From the NCBI GenBank assembly GCA_031213475.1, contig JARUPZ010000011.1:1550001-1614000 (forward strand): a stretch of DNA of 64,000 bases. The letters are read 5' to 3'. The number at the start of each line of letters is the position of its first letter. Positions within the stretch are counted from its first letter, which is position 1. Below the pieces are notes generated by a model, which had not been told where the DNA came from, searched no databases, and worked only from the letters and a program-made list of their open reading frames with translations. A program made the translations under genes and the position numbers. The DNA comes from Nereocystis luetkeana (Eukaryota; Sar; Phaeophyceae; Laminariales; Laminariaceae). Positions 42,763 to 52,687 of the stretch are shown here, one piece after another.

Positions 42763-43059
42763 ATTTGCTGTACCGCCGGAGGCGCCGGTCCCTTTACGAG
42801 TAAACGCCTCCAACCGGGATCGAAAATAAAAAGTACCGGCGTGCACAAGATAAAAAGTACCGGCGAAAATACTGGCCAGGTTAATCGATCAATATATGAC
42901 TACTGCCAGTACATATTGTGCCGGTGCTCAGCCGCAAAAAAACACGAAGGACAAAACCCAGGGAGGATCCAAAGAAAATACCAATATACCAATGCCGAGC
43001 CCGCCGGGAGGATGAGCTGATGTTATTATTAGTGTACCTGGTACATATTAGCATAAAAA

Positions 43060-43236
43060 ATGTCAGGAAGCATGTCAAGCAAGGCAAAACGTGCGCGGTC
43101 AAGGGTGCAGGGCCGAGTGGCCCACACTATAACCAAGTAGTTACATGGTACCAGGTAGTACTTTCATGTCAGTCAAGGCATGTCGACGCTCAATTGTTCT
43201 GTCTGTCATGGTGTGAAAATGGCGTGTCCTGGCACC
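43060..43236. repeat. Family E element, reverse, with a TACCAGGTA insertion
   Basis: ATGTCAGGAAGCATGTCAAG to GGCGTGTCCTGGCACC. Near the middle, between AGTAGTT and TGTCAGTCAAGG, it has extra bases including TACCAGGTA (43149) that 51095-51227 lacks. Confidence 0.78.
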
Positions 43237-43354
43237 TGTGATGTATGCGTGTGTGCGTTCTTCACATTAAGATGTACAAATACATGTTACCAGGAAGCAT
43301 ATGTGACTATTAGTACAAACAGTGCATCATGGTGGCAAACGGTAAAAAAAAAAC

Positions 43355-43452
43355 ATTAACCCTTTTAGAACCGTAGTCTCGTTTTTGGGACAAACCACTC
43401 GAACTTCAAGTAGTTTGTCCCCAAAACGGGACTGCGGTTCTAAAGGGGTTAA
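43355..43452. mobile_element. Family B MITE
   Basis: TTAACCCTTTTAGAACCGTA to GGTTCTAAAGGGGTTAA, both TTAA kept; palindrome centre CTCGAACTTCAAG. Confidence 0.94.
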
Positions 43453-43539
43453 ACATGACGAGGGGGGAGGAAAATCGAAACGTTGTTTTTTGTTATTGCT
43501 GCTGTTGTCGTTCTAATCGTTGCTGCTGTTCTTCACCCA

Positions 43540-43636
43540 TTAACCCTTGAAGAACTGCAGTCCCGTTTTGGGGGCAAACCACTCAAATTTCAGGTAGTTT
43601 GTCCCCAAAACAGGACTGCACCCCTAAAGGGGTTAA
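43540..43636. mobile_element. Family B MITE
   Basis: TTAACCCTTGAAGAACTGCA to GCACCCCTAAAGGGGTTAA, both TTAA kept. It lies 87 bp from the previous copy. Confidence 0.93.
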
Positions 43637-43719
43637 CAGAAGCATCGCGGTCAGAATGTAGTCCGTGGTCACGAAACAGACGTCCGGGATGATCTCTGTG
43701 TGTGTGTGAGTTTTTTTTT

Positions 43720-44350
43720 TTTACGCTTCCCCCCCCCCTGTGTTAGGGCGCTTGCTCCGCTTGGGTCTTGGGGCGCTTGAACTCTTCCTCCTCCCTCTTC
43801 GACAACATCCAACCGAACTAGGAACCAACCAACCTATTTTACCACCTTGGCAGCTGGCAAAGTAACCAACCAACTCCATTGCCAGCCAGGTGACCGACCA
43901 CGTAGCGACCCCGCGGGGCGTGAACTGATTGATGCAGGCCGGGTTTTTTTCCCCCGCATATTTCGTTCTCGCTGACGCTGCTGCTTGCTGTTGTTGTCGC
44001 GGGCCGAACGGTACACTGCCGGCTGAGCTGCTACGAAAACGACGAACGGTACGGAAGCGGACGGTGGTACTAAAAAAAAACTGCTGTACCGCGGTGTCTA
44101 CCGCGCGCTTGACCCGCTGAGCGCTGGTATGCGTGTGCGTACTTGACGTTGAACCGTTACTTCTGTCCGCTGCGACCCCGATAACCATAGCGCCAGAATG
44201 GCGATGTTGAACGCAACGGCAAGCGGTTCAAGGTTACGTTCGTTTTTATGTCAATGTGTCAGTGTCAGCAGTCAGCAGGCGACGGTGCCCTGAGTTTCTG
44301 ATGTCGACCGACATTTCCCATTTTCCATGTTACTACTACTGCTGTACTGC
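43720..44350. other. Unassigned GC-richer stretch
   Basis: A minus frame of 155 codons (43721-44188) includes poly-serine/threonine and arginine stretches without a domain; an overlapping plus frame is also open. Not called. Confidence 0.35.
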
Positions 44351-44354
44351 ACTA

Positions 44355-44483
44355 TTACGGGGGACCATAGATAATAGGACCTATGGTTACATACAGTTTT
44401 TACTTGAGGTATTTCTTCCACTCCAGAGTTATTGGAGCCTGTCCTGCGACCACGGACTGCATTGAATTGTGAGTTAATGTGAG

Positions 44484-44518
<35 letters not shown>

Positions 44519-44580
44519 ATCTATTTATTTAACCATTTTTGCTAACAATATTTGGTCCTACTAGCTATGGTCCCCCCTAA
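44355..44580. mobile_element. Family A MITE split by an (AAC)n-tailed insertion
   Basis: TTACGGGGGACCATAGATAA at the left and TTTGGTCCTACTAGCTATGG at the right. Between them, from about 44392 to 44518, lies foreign sequence ending GAGTTAATGTGAGAACAAC and about ten more AAC units, after which the MITE core resumes. Confidence 0.88.
44392..44518 (+). mobile_element. (AAC)n-tailed insertion, probable retroposon end
   Basis: About 125 bp containing CTGCGACCACGGACTGCATT and GTTAATGTGAGAACAACAAC, ending in a pure AAC tail. Related pieces lie at 29592 (minus) and around 43655-43680 (minus). A simple-repeat tail on the 3' side is typical of several LINE/SINE families. Insertion boundaries are known within about 5 bp. 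Confidence 0.6.
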
Positions 44581-44778
44581 AACTGCTGTGATAGACCGTA
44601 CTATGTTGTAGGTATCAAACGGTCGATTGTGACGGAGATCATACGTGCACACACGTGTCATAATTCACACCGATAGATCGATCACTTATTCAGTATTAGT
44701 ATGTTGCTTGTATGATGTAGAACGTACAGGACTTTAAGCTTCAGTATCTATAGTAATCTATTATTAATAATAAATATA

Positions 44779-44876
44779 TTAACCCTTTTCGTAACGCGGT
44801 CCCGTCTTGGGGACAAACCACTTAGAATTTGACTGGATTGTCCCCAAATCGGGACTGCATTGCTAAAAGGGGTTAA
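44779..44876. mobile_element. Family B MITE
   Basis: TTAACCCTTTTCGTAACGCG to ATTGCTAAAAGGGGTTAA, both TTAA kept. Confidence 0.92.
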
Positions 44877-44957
44877 ATAGCAGGAAGAGAGACGAACTGA
44901 GAGTCACGAGGAAAATATTATTTTCGAAAGCCGTTGTCCTGGATGAGGTATATACTA

Positions 44958-45062
44958 TTACGGGGGACCATAGTTGGTAGAACCAAATGTTGTCAGTAAA
45001 AATTGTTAAATATATGGGTTTTTATGTATACCACAGGTCCTATTAACTATGGTCCCCCGTAA
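44958..45062. mobile_element. Family A MITE
   Basis: TTACGGGGGACCATAGTTGG to ACTATGGTCCCCCGTAA. Flanked by ACTA and TACA. Confidence 0.93.
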
Positions 45063-45113
45063 TACAATAGTACGTGTAGAATACAGCAGTATTTTCTTAC
45101 TGCAGTAACAAGT

Positions 45114-45345
45114 CCAGCCTACGAGGACAGCCGCAGTATTATTAATAGTAGTAGACCAACGTCCCTGTACCACTGCTGTCATTCTAGACGACTGCTGCTG
45201 CAGCCTACTGTTGGTGGTCTACTGCTGTTGTAGCATATTATTAATAGACTACTGTGGCAGTCTATTAATAGACAATTGCTGTAGTCTATTGTTGATAGTT
45301 TATCGCTATCTGTTGTGCCCGATATTGTAGTAGACTACTTCAGCA
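45114..45345. repeat. Thicket of TATTAATAG, TAGTCTACT and CTGCTG words
   Basis: TATTAATAG occurs at about 45138, 45239 and 45263, separated by TAGTAGACC, TAGTCTATT and ACTGCTG words in both orientations. Nothing longer than 20 bp repeats exactly. It looks like many small TA-bounded events stacked on one another. Confidence 0.6.
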
Positions 45346-45452
45346 TTACGGGGGACCATATTAAATAGGAGCAAAATTGTTATTAATAGTAAAAATTGGG
45401 CAATATATAGTTTATGTGTACCGTAGGTCCTATTTACTATGGTCTCTTGTAA
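45346..45452. mobile_element. Family A MITE with a TATTAATA insertion
   Basis: Sister copies read ATTGTTAGTAAAAAT; this one reads ATTGTTATTAATAGTAAAAAT, six extra bases (TATTAATA at 45381-45388). Right end worn to TCTCTTGTAA. Confidence 0.9.
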
Positions 45453-45692
45453 TAGAAGACTACTACGTCGTATTATACTGCTATCGTCTAATCGGTGTCT
45501 TGCACTTGGTTACCTGTGTTATAAGCTGGAATACGCCTATTAATACTAAAACGTGCTCGTATGGGGGCTTCCCCCGGCGGCTACAGTACCATATAATATC
45601 ACACTAACAAAAACAAACAGCAAGCCCAGCCCCGTCATTATCGCGCACTGTCATGCTGCTGTTGAAACGAACATGACACCCAGGTATCATAG

Positions 45693-45895
45693 CCCAATTC
45701 GACCCGAGTCTACGAGGGGAGAAAGTGGTCATTCCTCTCGCGATAAAAATGCTAGGCTTTCCGTGGTAGGGGGGGGGGGAGGGGCTGCTATGTGTGGAAC
45801 CCCGGATCTGAGTTGCGACTATTGTAGGGAGGGAGCTGGAGGAAGAAGTCCGAAGATAATATTTGGGCGAAAATGTGAAATGGGATGAGAAAAAT
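45693..45895 (+). repeat. SINE family C body, head missing
   Basis: AATTCGACCCGAGTCTACGA, CTCGCGATAAAAATG, GGAACCCCGGATCTGAGTTG, then GAAATGGGATGAGAAAAATG at the tail. Confidence 0.78.
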
Positions 45896-46283
45896 GAAGC
45901 ATACTCGTACCGGTACGTCAGTATGGCACAGGTACACGTGTATCAAACCACGATACGACAAATTAATGCGCTTGGGGTTGGGTTGGCATTGTTGCACATG
46001 CAGGAGGCATGCACATTTTTGGACGGAAATATAATGCGCAATTAGACATTGGTGTCAATACTAATCGTTTATTAATAGTATCAGTACTAATCGCTCTTTC
46101 GTGGTGGTAGGCACACGGTAACGGTATACCGGTGTATACGTATATACGGGAAGTTCGCCTAAGCACTGGAGCCCCGGGCTCTATGATTAATACTGGTCAC
46201 AGTATTGATATAACAAATCTACCCGGTACCCTGGTACCTTTATTATCCTTGTACCTTCTCGTGAACATCATTTACTATTAATA

Positions 46284-46388
46284 TTACGGGGGACCATAAT
46301 TGATAGGACCAAATATTGTTACTAAAAATGGTAAAATATATAGGTTTTTATGTATACCATAGGTCCTATTAACTATGGTCCCCCGTAA
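46284..46388. mobile_element. Family A MITE next to TATTAATA
   Basis: TTACGGGGGACCATAATTGA to ACTATGGTCCCCCGTAA. The left flank is ACTATTAATA, so the copy sits at the TA of a TATTAATA word. Confidence 0.93.
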
Positions 46389-46665
46389 TAGCTGTAGGTG
46401 AGTACCATTATATAAGACAGTGTGCCAACGAGCGAATGTGAAGTCACCATCAACAAGAACACATCGTGCGCAATACATTGTACCAAGTCATAAAGCTAGA
46501 CTGCAGGCGCGACAGGGGGAAAATGGCGGGGTTGGCAGGCAACCTACATACAATAGTGCTGCGCACCAGTACTTGATATGTGATTCGTAGCGTGCGAAGG
46601 TCCCTGTGTTTGCCATTGCCAGTTGGGACGCGAAGCTCGGCCTGGCCTGTCCTGTCTCTATGTCT

Positions 46666-46789
<124 letters not shown>

Positions 46790-46859
46790 TGTCTCTCTGT
46801 CTCTCTGTCTCTCTGTCTGCCTGTCAGTCCGTCTGTCTGCCTGTAGCTCTGACGCGCTT

Positions 46860-47375
46860 CTTGTATCTGTCGACTCTGCTGTGATACTGCTGCGACTTGC
46901 TGCTGTTGTTGCTGCTGTCGTAACAAGAGAGGGAAAAGCTCTGGTTCTCCTATGAAATGGTCCATCTGTTCTCCTTTTTTTTCTTCTATTTCTACCATAT
47001 TTTGACGTCCGTGGTCGGAATGTGGTGTCCTTATGTTCTCATTTTCTCATTGCTGCGGCAGTTGGCGGGTAGTTTTGTTCTTGTTTGTTTGTTTTTTGTC
47101 ATCACTATTATTCTCCATCTCGGCTCGAACGGGTTTTTTTTTTTTAACCCTTCGGCAGTTTTCAGGATCACCCGTACGGTGTTCAATGTAATGCAGTTTC
47201 TCCCCTAGTCGTCCCCGGCACTGCCATCGTTTGTGTCCCACATGAGGTTCATTGAGTATTCGTCGACCCCACTGCTCGTCGGGTTTTCGTCTATTAAGGT
47301 TGCTCATTCACAACCCTGCGTTTTTGGCAACACGAGAGAAAGGCACAGAAACTGTGATGCCTTTTTTTGTTTCTG
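46860..47375. other. T-rich unassigned stretch
   Basis: Pyrimidine-rich between 46965 and 47150; no gene or repeat assigned. Confidence 0.4.
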
Positions 47376-47379
47376 GACC

Positions 47380-47445
47380 CGCAGGGTGTCGAACCCCGAC
47401 CCTTTTAGTTGTTGAACCCGCGGGGTATCGAGCCCCGGGCCCTCG
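47380..47445 (-). pseudogene. Two tRNA-like B-box words, probable SINE head relic
   Basis: On the minus strand GGGGCTCGATACCCCGCGGG and GTCGGGGTTCGACACCCTGC lie about 40 bp apart. The second equals the B-box context of the SINE at 14878 (GGGGTTCGACACCCTA). No body follows. Confidence 0.45.
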
Positions 47446-47449
47446 TTCG

Positions 47450-47965
47450 CAGCCGAGATGTGTGTGACAAATAATAACCTGTTGAGCTGCTTGTCACATG
47501 CTACTGCTACTGCTACTCACGGACATGTGTCTGCATCTCTAGCCGACCGAGAGTGCCAATCCGAATCCCGAGCACAAGCGTCTGCTCTGCGTGTACCTGC
47601 TGAGCTACAGGGTCGGATCGATTGCCCGGCACAGGGCATGCCTTATCGCCTGGTAAATAATATCACCTTGCATGATGACTGCCACCGGGCTACTAGGTTG
47701 CTTGTAACGCTTGGTGGGGCCTAAACAATGGCATACCAGGTAGTTCTTGTTGCATCGTCTGTCCCTGGTGTCTGCGACCAGCGCTGGCGCTGGATGTGCT
47801 GGTGGGTGTCGACGGCAGAAATATCGCACACCGCCCGTTCGCGATGGTTAACCTCCCGCGTGGTTTATTGCGTGGTATTTCTACAGTAATACATACCTGG
47901 TACCTGGTACGAGGTACCTGTTATGCCCCCTTGGGAATTGGAGGGGGCCAAAATTACGAGAAAAA
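47450..47965. other. Unassigned stretch
   Basis: TACCWGGTA at 47734, 47894 and 47901; no gene. Confidence 0.4.
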
Positions 47966-47971
47966 AAGCTG

Positions 47972-48076
47972 TTACGGGGGACCATATTAAATAGGACCTA
48001 CGGGAGACACAAAATCCTATATGTTTACCTATTTTGACTCACAGTATTTGGTCCTATTTACTACGGTCCTCCGTAA
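47972..48076. mobile_element. Family A MITE
   Basis: TTACGGGGGACCATATTAAA to CTACGGTCCTCCGTAA, with TAC after and CTG before (left TA lost). Confidence 0.9.
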
Positions 48077-48095
48077 TACGAGTACAGCATCGTTC

Positions 48096-48345
48096 ATGGG
48101 GGGGTAGGGAGGGAGGAAGAGCCTGCTGTATACCAGGTATGATGTGACCCCGGGTCTGAGGTACAACTGTTGGCCCTTTTAGAACCGCAGTCCCGTTTTT
48201 TGGGGACAACCCAATCAAATTCCAAGTAGATTGTCCCCAAAACGGGACTGCAGCCCTAAAAAGGGTCATAAGTAAGAGAGAGAGAAACACGAAATGCCAA
48301 GAAAATGAATGGGATGGATGGGGAAAAAAGAAGAAAAATGAAGCC
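48096..48345 (+). repeat. SINE family C split by family B, with a TACCAGGTA insertion
   Basis: GAGCCTGCTGTA, then TACCAGGTA (48131), then TGATGTGACCCCGGGTCTGA where relatives read GCCTGCTATGTGACCCC. After the family B copy the SINE resumes with GAAAATGAATGGGATGG and an A-rich tail. Confidence 0.8.
48171..48270. mobile_element. Family B MITE inside SINE family C
   Basis: GGCCCTTTTAGAACCGCAGT to CTGCAGCCCTAAAAAGGGTC; two extra T in the left arm; TTAA flanks lost. Confidence 0.9.
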
Positions 48346-48396
48346 TTTTGAAACTTCAATGGTTAAATAGTGACGATCTATACTGACGAGACAATG

Positions 48397-48500
48397 TTTT
48401 TTTCCCCGATCCCATTTATTTATTTTGCCATACTTTTCCAGCTACCTCCATGTCGTACCTCAGATCCGCGGATCGCATAGGTACCCCCCCCCCCCCCCTC
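48397..48500 (-). repeat. SINE family C tail fragment
   Basis: T7 run, GATCCCATTTATTTATTTTG and TACCTCAGATCCGCGGATCG. It lies tail to tail with the copy at 48096. Confidence 0.68.
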
Positions 48501-48509
48501 GCCCCTATA

Positions 48510-48795
48510 TTATATATGGGTTGGGTTGGCGTCGGTTGGCAAGGACACTGTAAAGCCTTCCGCTCACTACTTGAGCTAGATAACCAGGGTGCGTTTCTTT
48601 CTTTGGCGGTCGTTCACAGGTGGTGGTCGACTAAGATCATTTGGGCGTGGTGGAAAACCTTAACTCCGCACAAGGGGAATGATCGTATGACGTAGTGTTC
48701 TAGGTAAGGCACCCAAGAGGCAGTTCCATAGTAGTCCCATCGCTGTCTCTGGAAGTGGCCACACCGGCAAATAAATCAACTCATTGACGCTGATA
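48510..48795. other. Unassigned stretch
   Basis: An 81-codon frame (48450-48695) starts inside the SINE fragment and has no motif. Confidence 0.4.
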
Positions 48796-48800
48796 TCCAT

Positions 48801-49000
48801 CAGCAAGTCCGCCTCACAAGCGGTTCTTAGTAGGATGCAGCTCGCCCTTCATGCGACTCGTCGGACGCCTCACGCTGTTCGCGCATGATGCAAGCAATGT
48901 CTGCCTGGTCGGTGAAAACCCGACCTGCTCCATCCCGACGTGGTAGGGATGCGAGGGCCCATGGTCGTACGACTACGGCCATGCATGGTATCGAGTGCAC
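48801..49000 (-). repeat. Family D repeat
   Basis: CAAGTCCGCCTCACAAGCGG, GATGCAGCTCGCCCTTCATG, GTCTGCCTGGTCGGTGAAAA and GGCCATGCATGGTATCGAG are the reverse complement of the 22014 order. Confidence 0.78.
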
Positions 49001-49129
49001 CGTCCCCCGCGCGCGCTACGGTGCACGGCTTTCAAGAGTTCAGCGTTTCCTCCCCTCGTCCAGTCGCGTCTTGGTTCGGGGTTTGTGGTATTTTTGCTGT
49101 CGTACCCTGACGATTAACACCCAGGGCAG

Positions 49130-49640
49130 AGGAGCTCACAGAAGCTCGAGCTACTTAGTAGCTCTATCCGAGGGTAGCTCAGTGGTGAGCTGCATGAGCT
49201 ACGTATGCTGCGCATGTTTTCCCGGCTTGAGCTGTGACGGGATAGCTCATCTGCACAGGCTTTATTTTTACCAATCCGCCGGAGGTTTTGAAAAAAAAAA
49301 ACACTTTACGAGGGTGAGCTATAGAGGATAGAGGGCAGAGGTGCCGAAGGTGAGGTATCGGAGCTACACGCGCTTAGGCATGCACCTATTTGACGAGGGT
49401 GGGTGAGCTACGTGAGCTAGCTGCGTGAGCTGCGCATGTTTTCCCGGCTTGAGCTGTGGGGGGGTAGCTCATCTGCACACGCTTCACAAGGTTGAGCTAT
49501 GGAGGGTAGAGGGTAGAGTTGCCGAGGGTGAGGTATCGGAGCTACACGCGGTTGGGCATGCACCTATTTGCCGAGGGTGAGCTATGGGAGCTACAGCAGC
49601 TATCTGATCTGTTCCCAGGACGAGCTGTCATACCTTCCGG
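49130..49640. repeat. GAGCT-rich array with a duplicated block
   Basis: GAGCT or AGCTC occurs over 25 times in 510 bp. A block from TTTTCCCGGCTTGAGCTGTG through GGTGAGGTATCGGAGCTACA and GGCATGCACCTATTTG is present twice (about 49218-49395 and 49438-49570); the first copy has about 45 extra bases with an A11 run. Confidence 0.82.
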
Positions 49641-49806
49641 CGATGCAGTGGTCTGTATGACACGGGCGCAGTGTGATACTGCTGCTCGCTCACGCTTTTG
49701 AATACATACTACTGCAGGTATGATTTAATACGTAGGAGGTTTCTTATAGTACCAGTAGGCAGTTGATGATGACCCAAAATCTCGTATTTGGTCGATATAC
49801 AGTAGT

Positions 49807-49984
49807 CATGGTCCCTCTACAGTCCGAGTGGGTATGTGCCATCCAACAATACCGGCACTATAACGGCAACCGGCAGTGCTCCGCACACTGCCACATGGGG
49901 GAATCCCATCGGTGTGCCAACCGATTCAACAGGCGCTATAGCGGGCAACCGACGTTACTCAACCGACACCTTAAGAGAGACCAC
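49807..49984. repeat. Family J element
   Basis: GGTCCCTCTACAGTCCGAG to CCTTAAGAGAGACCAC, with ATACCGGCACTATAACGGCA inside. Followed directly by family A. Confidence 0.65.
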
Positions 49985-49986
49985 TA

Positions 49987-50060
49987 TTTCGGGGGGTCAT
50001 ATTAAATAGGACCTACGGCACACTCCAAAACCTACATAATTCGCTATTTTTACTAACAAC

Positions 50061-50062
<2 letters not shown>
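49987..50062. mobile_element. Family A MITE, right end replaced by (TA)n
   Basis: TTTCGGGGGGTCATATTAAA through TTTTTACTAACAACATTTA, then a (TA)n run instead of the right terminus. Confidence 0.82.
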
Positions 50063-50094
<32 letters not shown>

Positions 50095-50185
50095 GTCGAT
50101 ACAGATAGCGATAACGACACCGGTATCGATAACGATACAGATACAGATACCGATAACATATACCGATAACGATAACGATACCGAT
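50063..50185. repeat. (TA)n then GATA/GATACC degenerate repeat
   Basis: About 15 TA units to 50092, followed by GATAACGATACAGATACAGA-type hexamer variants up to about 50185. Confidence 0.88.
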
Positions 50186-50325
50186 ATAAACGCGCGTCTC
50201 GGTGCGGGTGGCACTTATTTTTTCTACAGCAGCACGCCTGGCTTCCTACCTGCCTGTATCTACCGCGCTCGAGGAGCTATATACCTCGCCCAACCAGTGT
50301 CCTTGCGACAAAAAAATCACACCTG

Positions 50326-50612
50326 GGACAGACAGGTCATCTACAGATCATCCCCACTCGCAAAATATAGATATTTCAGGGCAGAGATAGATATATTCAT
50401 GATCTGTATGATCTGTACGATCTGTATGATCTAGCTCATGTTGCAGCGTCGGAGCCGCATAATCTAGTAGTGCATGATCTGTCTAAAAATAGCACAGGTT
50501 TCCAGGGTTGGAGCTGTACTATGCTATGTATACAGATCTTGTACAGCGCCTCACAACGGCGGGTGATGACATAGATGATCTAGATAGATCGATCATCATC
50601 TGCTCGACACAT
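50326..50612 (+). repeat. Family F repeat with inverted ends
   Basis: GGGACAGACAGGTCATCTAC to GATCGATCATCATCTGCTCG. ACTATGCTATGTATACAGAT and CTCACAACGGCGGGTGATG repeat the 4504 order. Confidence 0.72.
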
Positions 50613-50628
50613 GCCGTTTATTGTCATC

Positions 50629-50737
50629 ACCCGGGTGATAGAACAACACACACCCTCGGACAAATTTCAAGGCTGGTTTTTTCGATAATGGGGGAAGGTG
50701 TGACCGCCGCACAATGCTTCCTGTTTCTTAATATTTA
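50629..50737 (+). repeat. Family G end
   Basis: TCATCACCCGGGTGATAGAA, CACACCCTCGGACAAATTTC and GATAATGGGGGAAGGTGTGA. It lies 17 bp after family F. Confidence 0.6.
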
Positions 50738-51094
50738 TAGTCTCTTGTTATTAAGAGGTCATTATAAATATTCCACAGACGGTATCAAATTGCCACGACT
50801 GCCACAGTTTTGGCTGTGCCCCCTCCCCCCCCTCTGGGCTTTGAAAAACGCGGCAGGGAAAGTCGGTCTATGACAACGGTGGGTGTTTATTCAGTGGGTG
50901 TTTATTATTTTTTTTAATCACATCGGGTGGAACGTCATGGGGCCATTGGGTGCCTCCTCTTCCAAAATCAATCAAGGACGCCAGGAACGCGTCGGACACC
51001 GCCACCACTGCCTCCACCTCCTCCAGCGCTTTCGCGTTTTTTGGCCTGAGGTGGTAATAAGGGATGCCATTCTGCGCCCTCCGTCGCCAAGCAA

Positions 51095-51227
51095 CGCAAA
51101 GCGGTCGCTGCCAAGGGTGTAGGGCCGAGTGGTCCACACTAAAGCCTAGTAGTTTGGTGTCAGTCAAGGCAAGTCAAGGCAAAGTTTTGGTCTGCCAAGG
51201 GGTAAAAGCGCTGTGTCGTGACACCTT
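51095..51227. repeat. Family E element, reverse
   Basis: GCCAAGGGTGTAGGGCCGAG, CCTAGTAGTTTGGTGTCAGT and GTCTGCCAAGGGGTAAAAGC match 43060 in order; the left terminal repeat is missing. Confidence 0.7.
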
Positions 51228-51229
51228 CG

Positions 51230-51800
51230 ACTGCAACGGTTGGGCAGCCCCGTAAGTGATATTTTTTTGTGGCTCGTGTGTGCCACCACCCCTACTTGCA
51301 ACCCCTTCGATAACACACCTAATTGCACGTGTTGCTCCCCTATTTGCAAGCCTTTCTACCGTGTGGCACGGCGCTATGTTTCACGTATTTATAATTGAAA
51401 GTACATACCGTCAGTACAATTTGTATTCATGTTTTTTTTTGTTTAAGCGTTAAGAAAACGTCATCTGTGGGATCGAGGATTTCGTCGAAAAAGTCATCTT
51501 CGCGAGCTGTGTGATGTTGGTTACCTTGTTACCTTCGATTGCGGGTGCTACGGGTTTCATATGGTCTCATGCAGGATGTGCATTCCGGGGACTACTGTAT
51601 ATGGCCGTACGTATGAATATGTAAAAAAAGGCAAAAAATGAAGTGACTCTTGATACATGCCGTCTTGTGCAAAAAAGAATGCAGTACGAGTAGTTGCCTG
51701 CCGTCTAACGTACAAAAATATCGTAATTTGTTTCACGTGACTGTCTATTATAGTGTAACTAGGCCATTCCAGATCCCAGATGTAATTGTACCAGTACATA
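51230..51800. other. Unassigned stretch
   Basis: No gene or repeat recognised. Confidence 0.4.
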
Positions 51801-51804
51801 CGCC

Positions 51805-52132
51805 GGCGTCCCCGGTGGCTTGGTAGGTGGTCCGCGTGCCTACCAAGATCAATTTCGCGGGTTCAAGTCCCACCGAGTGCATGCTCGTAAAGGCTTTTTC
51901 TTGCATGAAATAAATTGATTAGCGGAAAGCACGAGAGCGTGAGTTAGCTACATTCGATGAAAATCGACGAGCAGTGGGAATGCTGAACCCTATGCGCGAC
52001 AAAAAATAAAGGCACGTACCGGGGGGGAGAAGGATAGACACCTGTGACCACGGCTTGTCCAGAAGTTCGTCGAGGGTAAAACCTCCTACGAGTTAGGCTG
52101 GAAAGTGAAAGTGATGATTAAAAAAAAAAAAA
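51805..52132 (+). repeat. Complete tRNA-headed SINE with S2 tail
   Basis: The head has A-box TGGCTTGGTAGGTGG (51815) and B-box GGGTTCAAGTCCC (about 51859), tRNA spacing. The body has GAAAATCGACGAGCAGTGGG, ATGCTGAACCCTATGCGCGA, AAAATAAAGGCACGTACCG, a G run, GACACCTGTGACCACGGCTT and GAGGGTAAAACCTCCTACGA, then a poly-A of about 13. The centre parallels family C (CGACGAG, GCTGAA, AAGGCACGTACCG) while the tail differs. Confidence 0.85.
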
Positions 52133-52134
52133 TC

Positions 52135-52685
52135 ATTACGTTTTTTGCGGCGCGGAGCCCTGAAATGTTCATTTTTCTCATGCATGTCGCATGCCGAGCT
52201 TACGCGATGAAGCTATCATGTTATCATAGTTTCATCATGGCTTTTCTGCCATGTTGTTGTGTTACCATGTTGTTGTCGTGGTATGAAGTTGGTATATTGG
52301 ATGGAACGACTCGTCCCCCACCCTACTTGTTTTTTTAAGGCGATGTCCGTCCGCTCCCCGCGCCCCCCAGCTCGCCTTGCCTGTTGCGGTAAATATCGCC
52401 AAGGACAATGGTTGATCGCCCTGCCAAAGGGCGTTCCCTAAACGTGCAATATATCGCACACAATGTCCTCCTTGCTCTGGCTCAGCATTGAATCTTGATG
52501 TTGAACAATGATTGGTCGCACAGCCAAACAGTACCGAAACCTACTGAATATCGTGCGCGGTGTCCGTTTTACCCCTCCCCCTCTCCCCAGTGCACCCCTC
52601 CCCCCCAATTGCCGGCTCTGATTGCTGTCTGTGAAGCTGGTGACATCGGAAAACAGATCGATTCATTTGACCCTGTCGTCCATAT
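52135..52685. other. Unassigned stretch
   Basis: No gene; a GCCATGTTGTTGTGTTACCA imperfect repeat near 52250. Confidence 0.4.
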
Positions 52686-52687
52686 GC

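Noticed and set aside
51805..51880. A genuine tRNA gene
   Set aside because: A and B boxes are present, but the acceptor stem does not pair and SINE body and poly-A follow; this is a SINE head.
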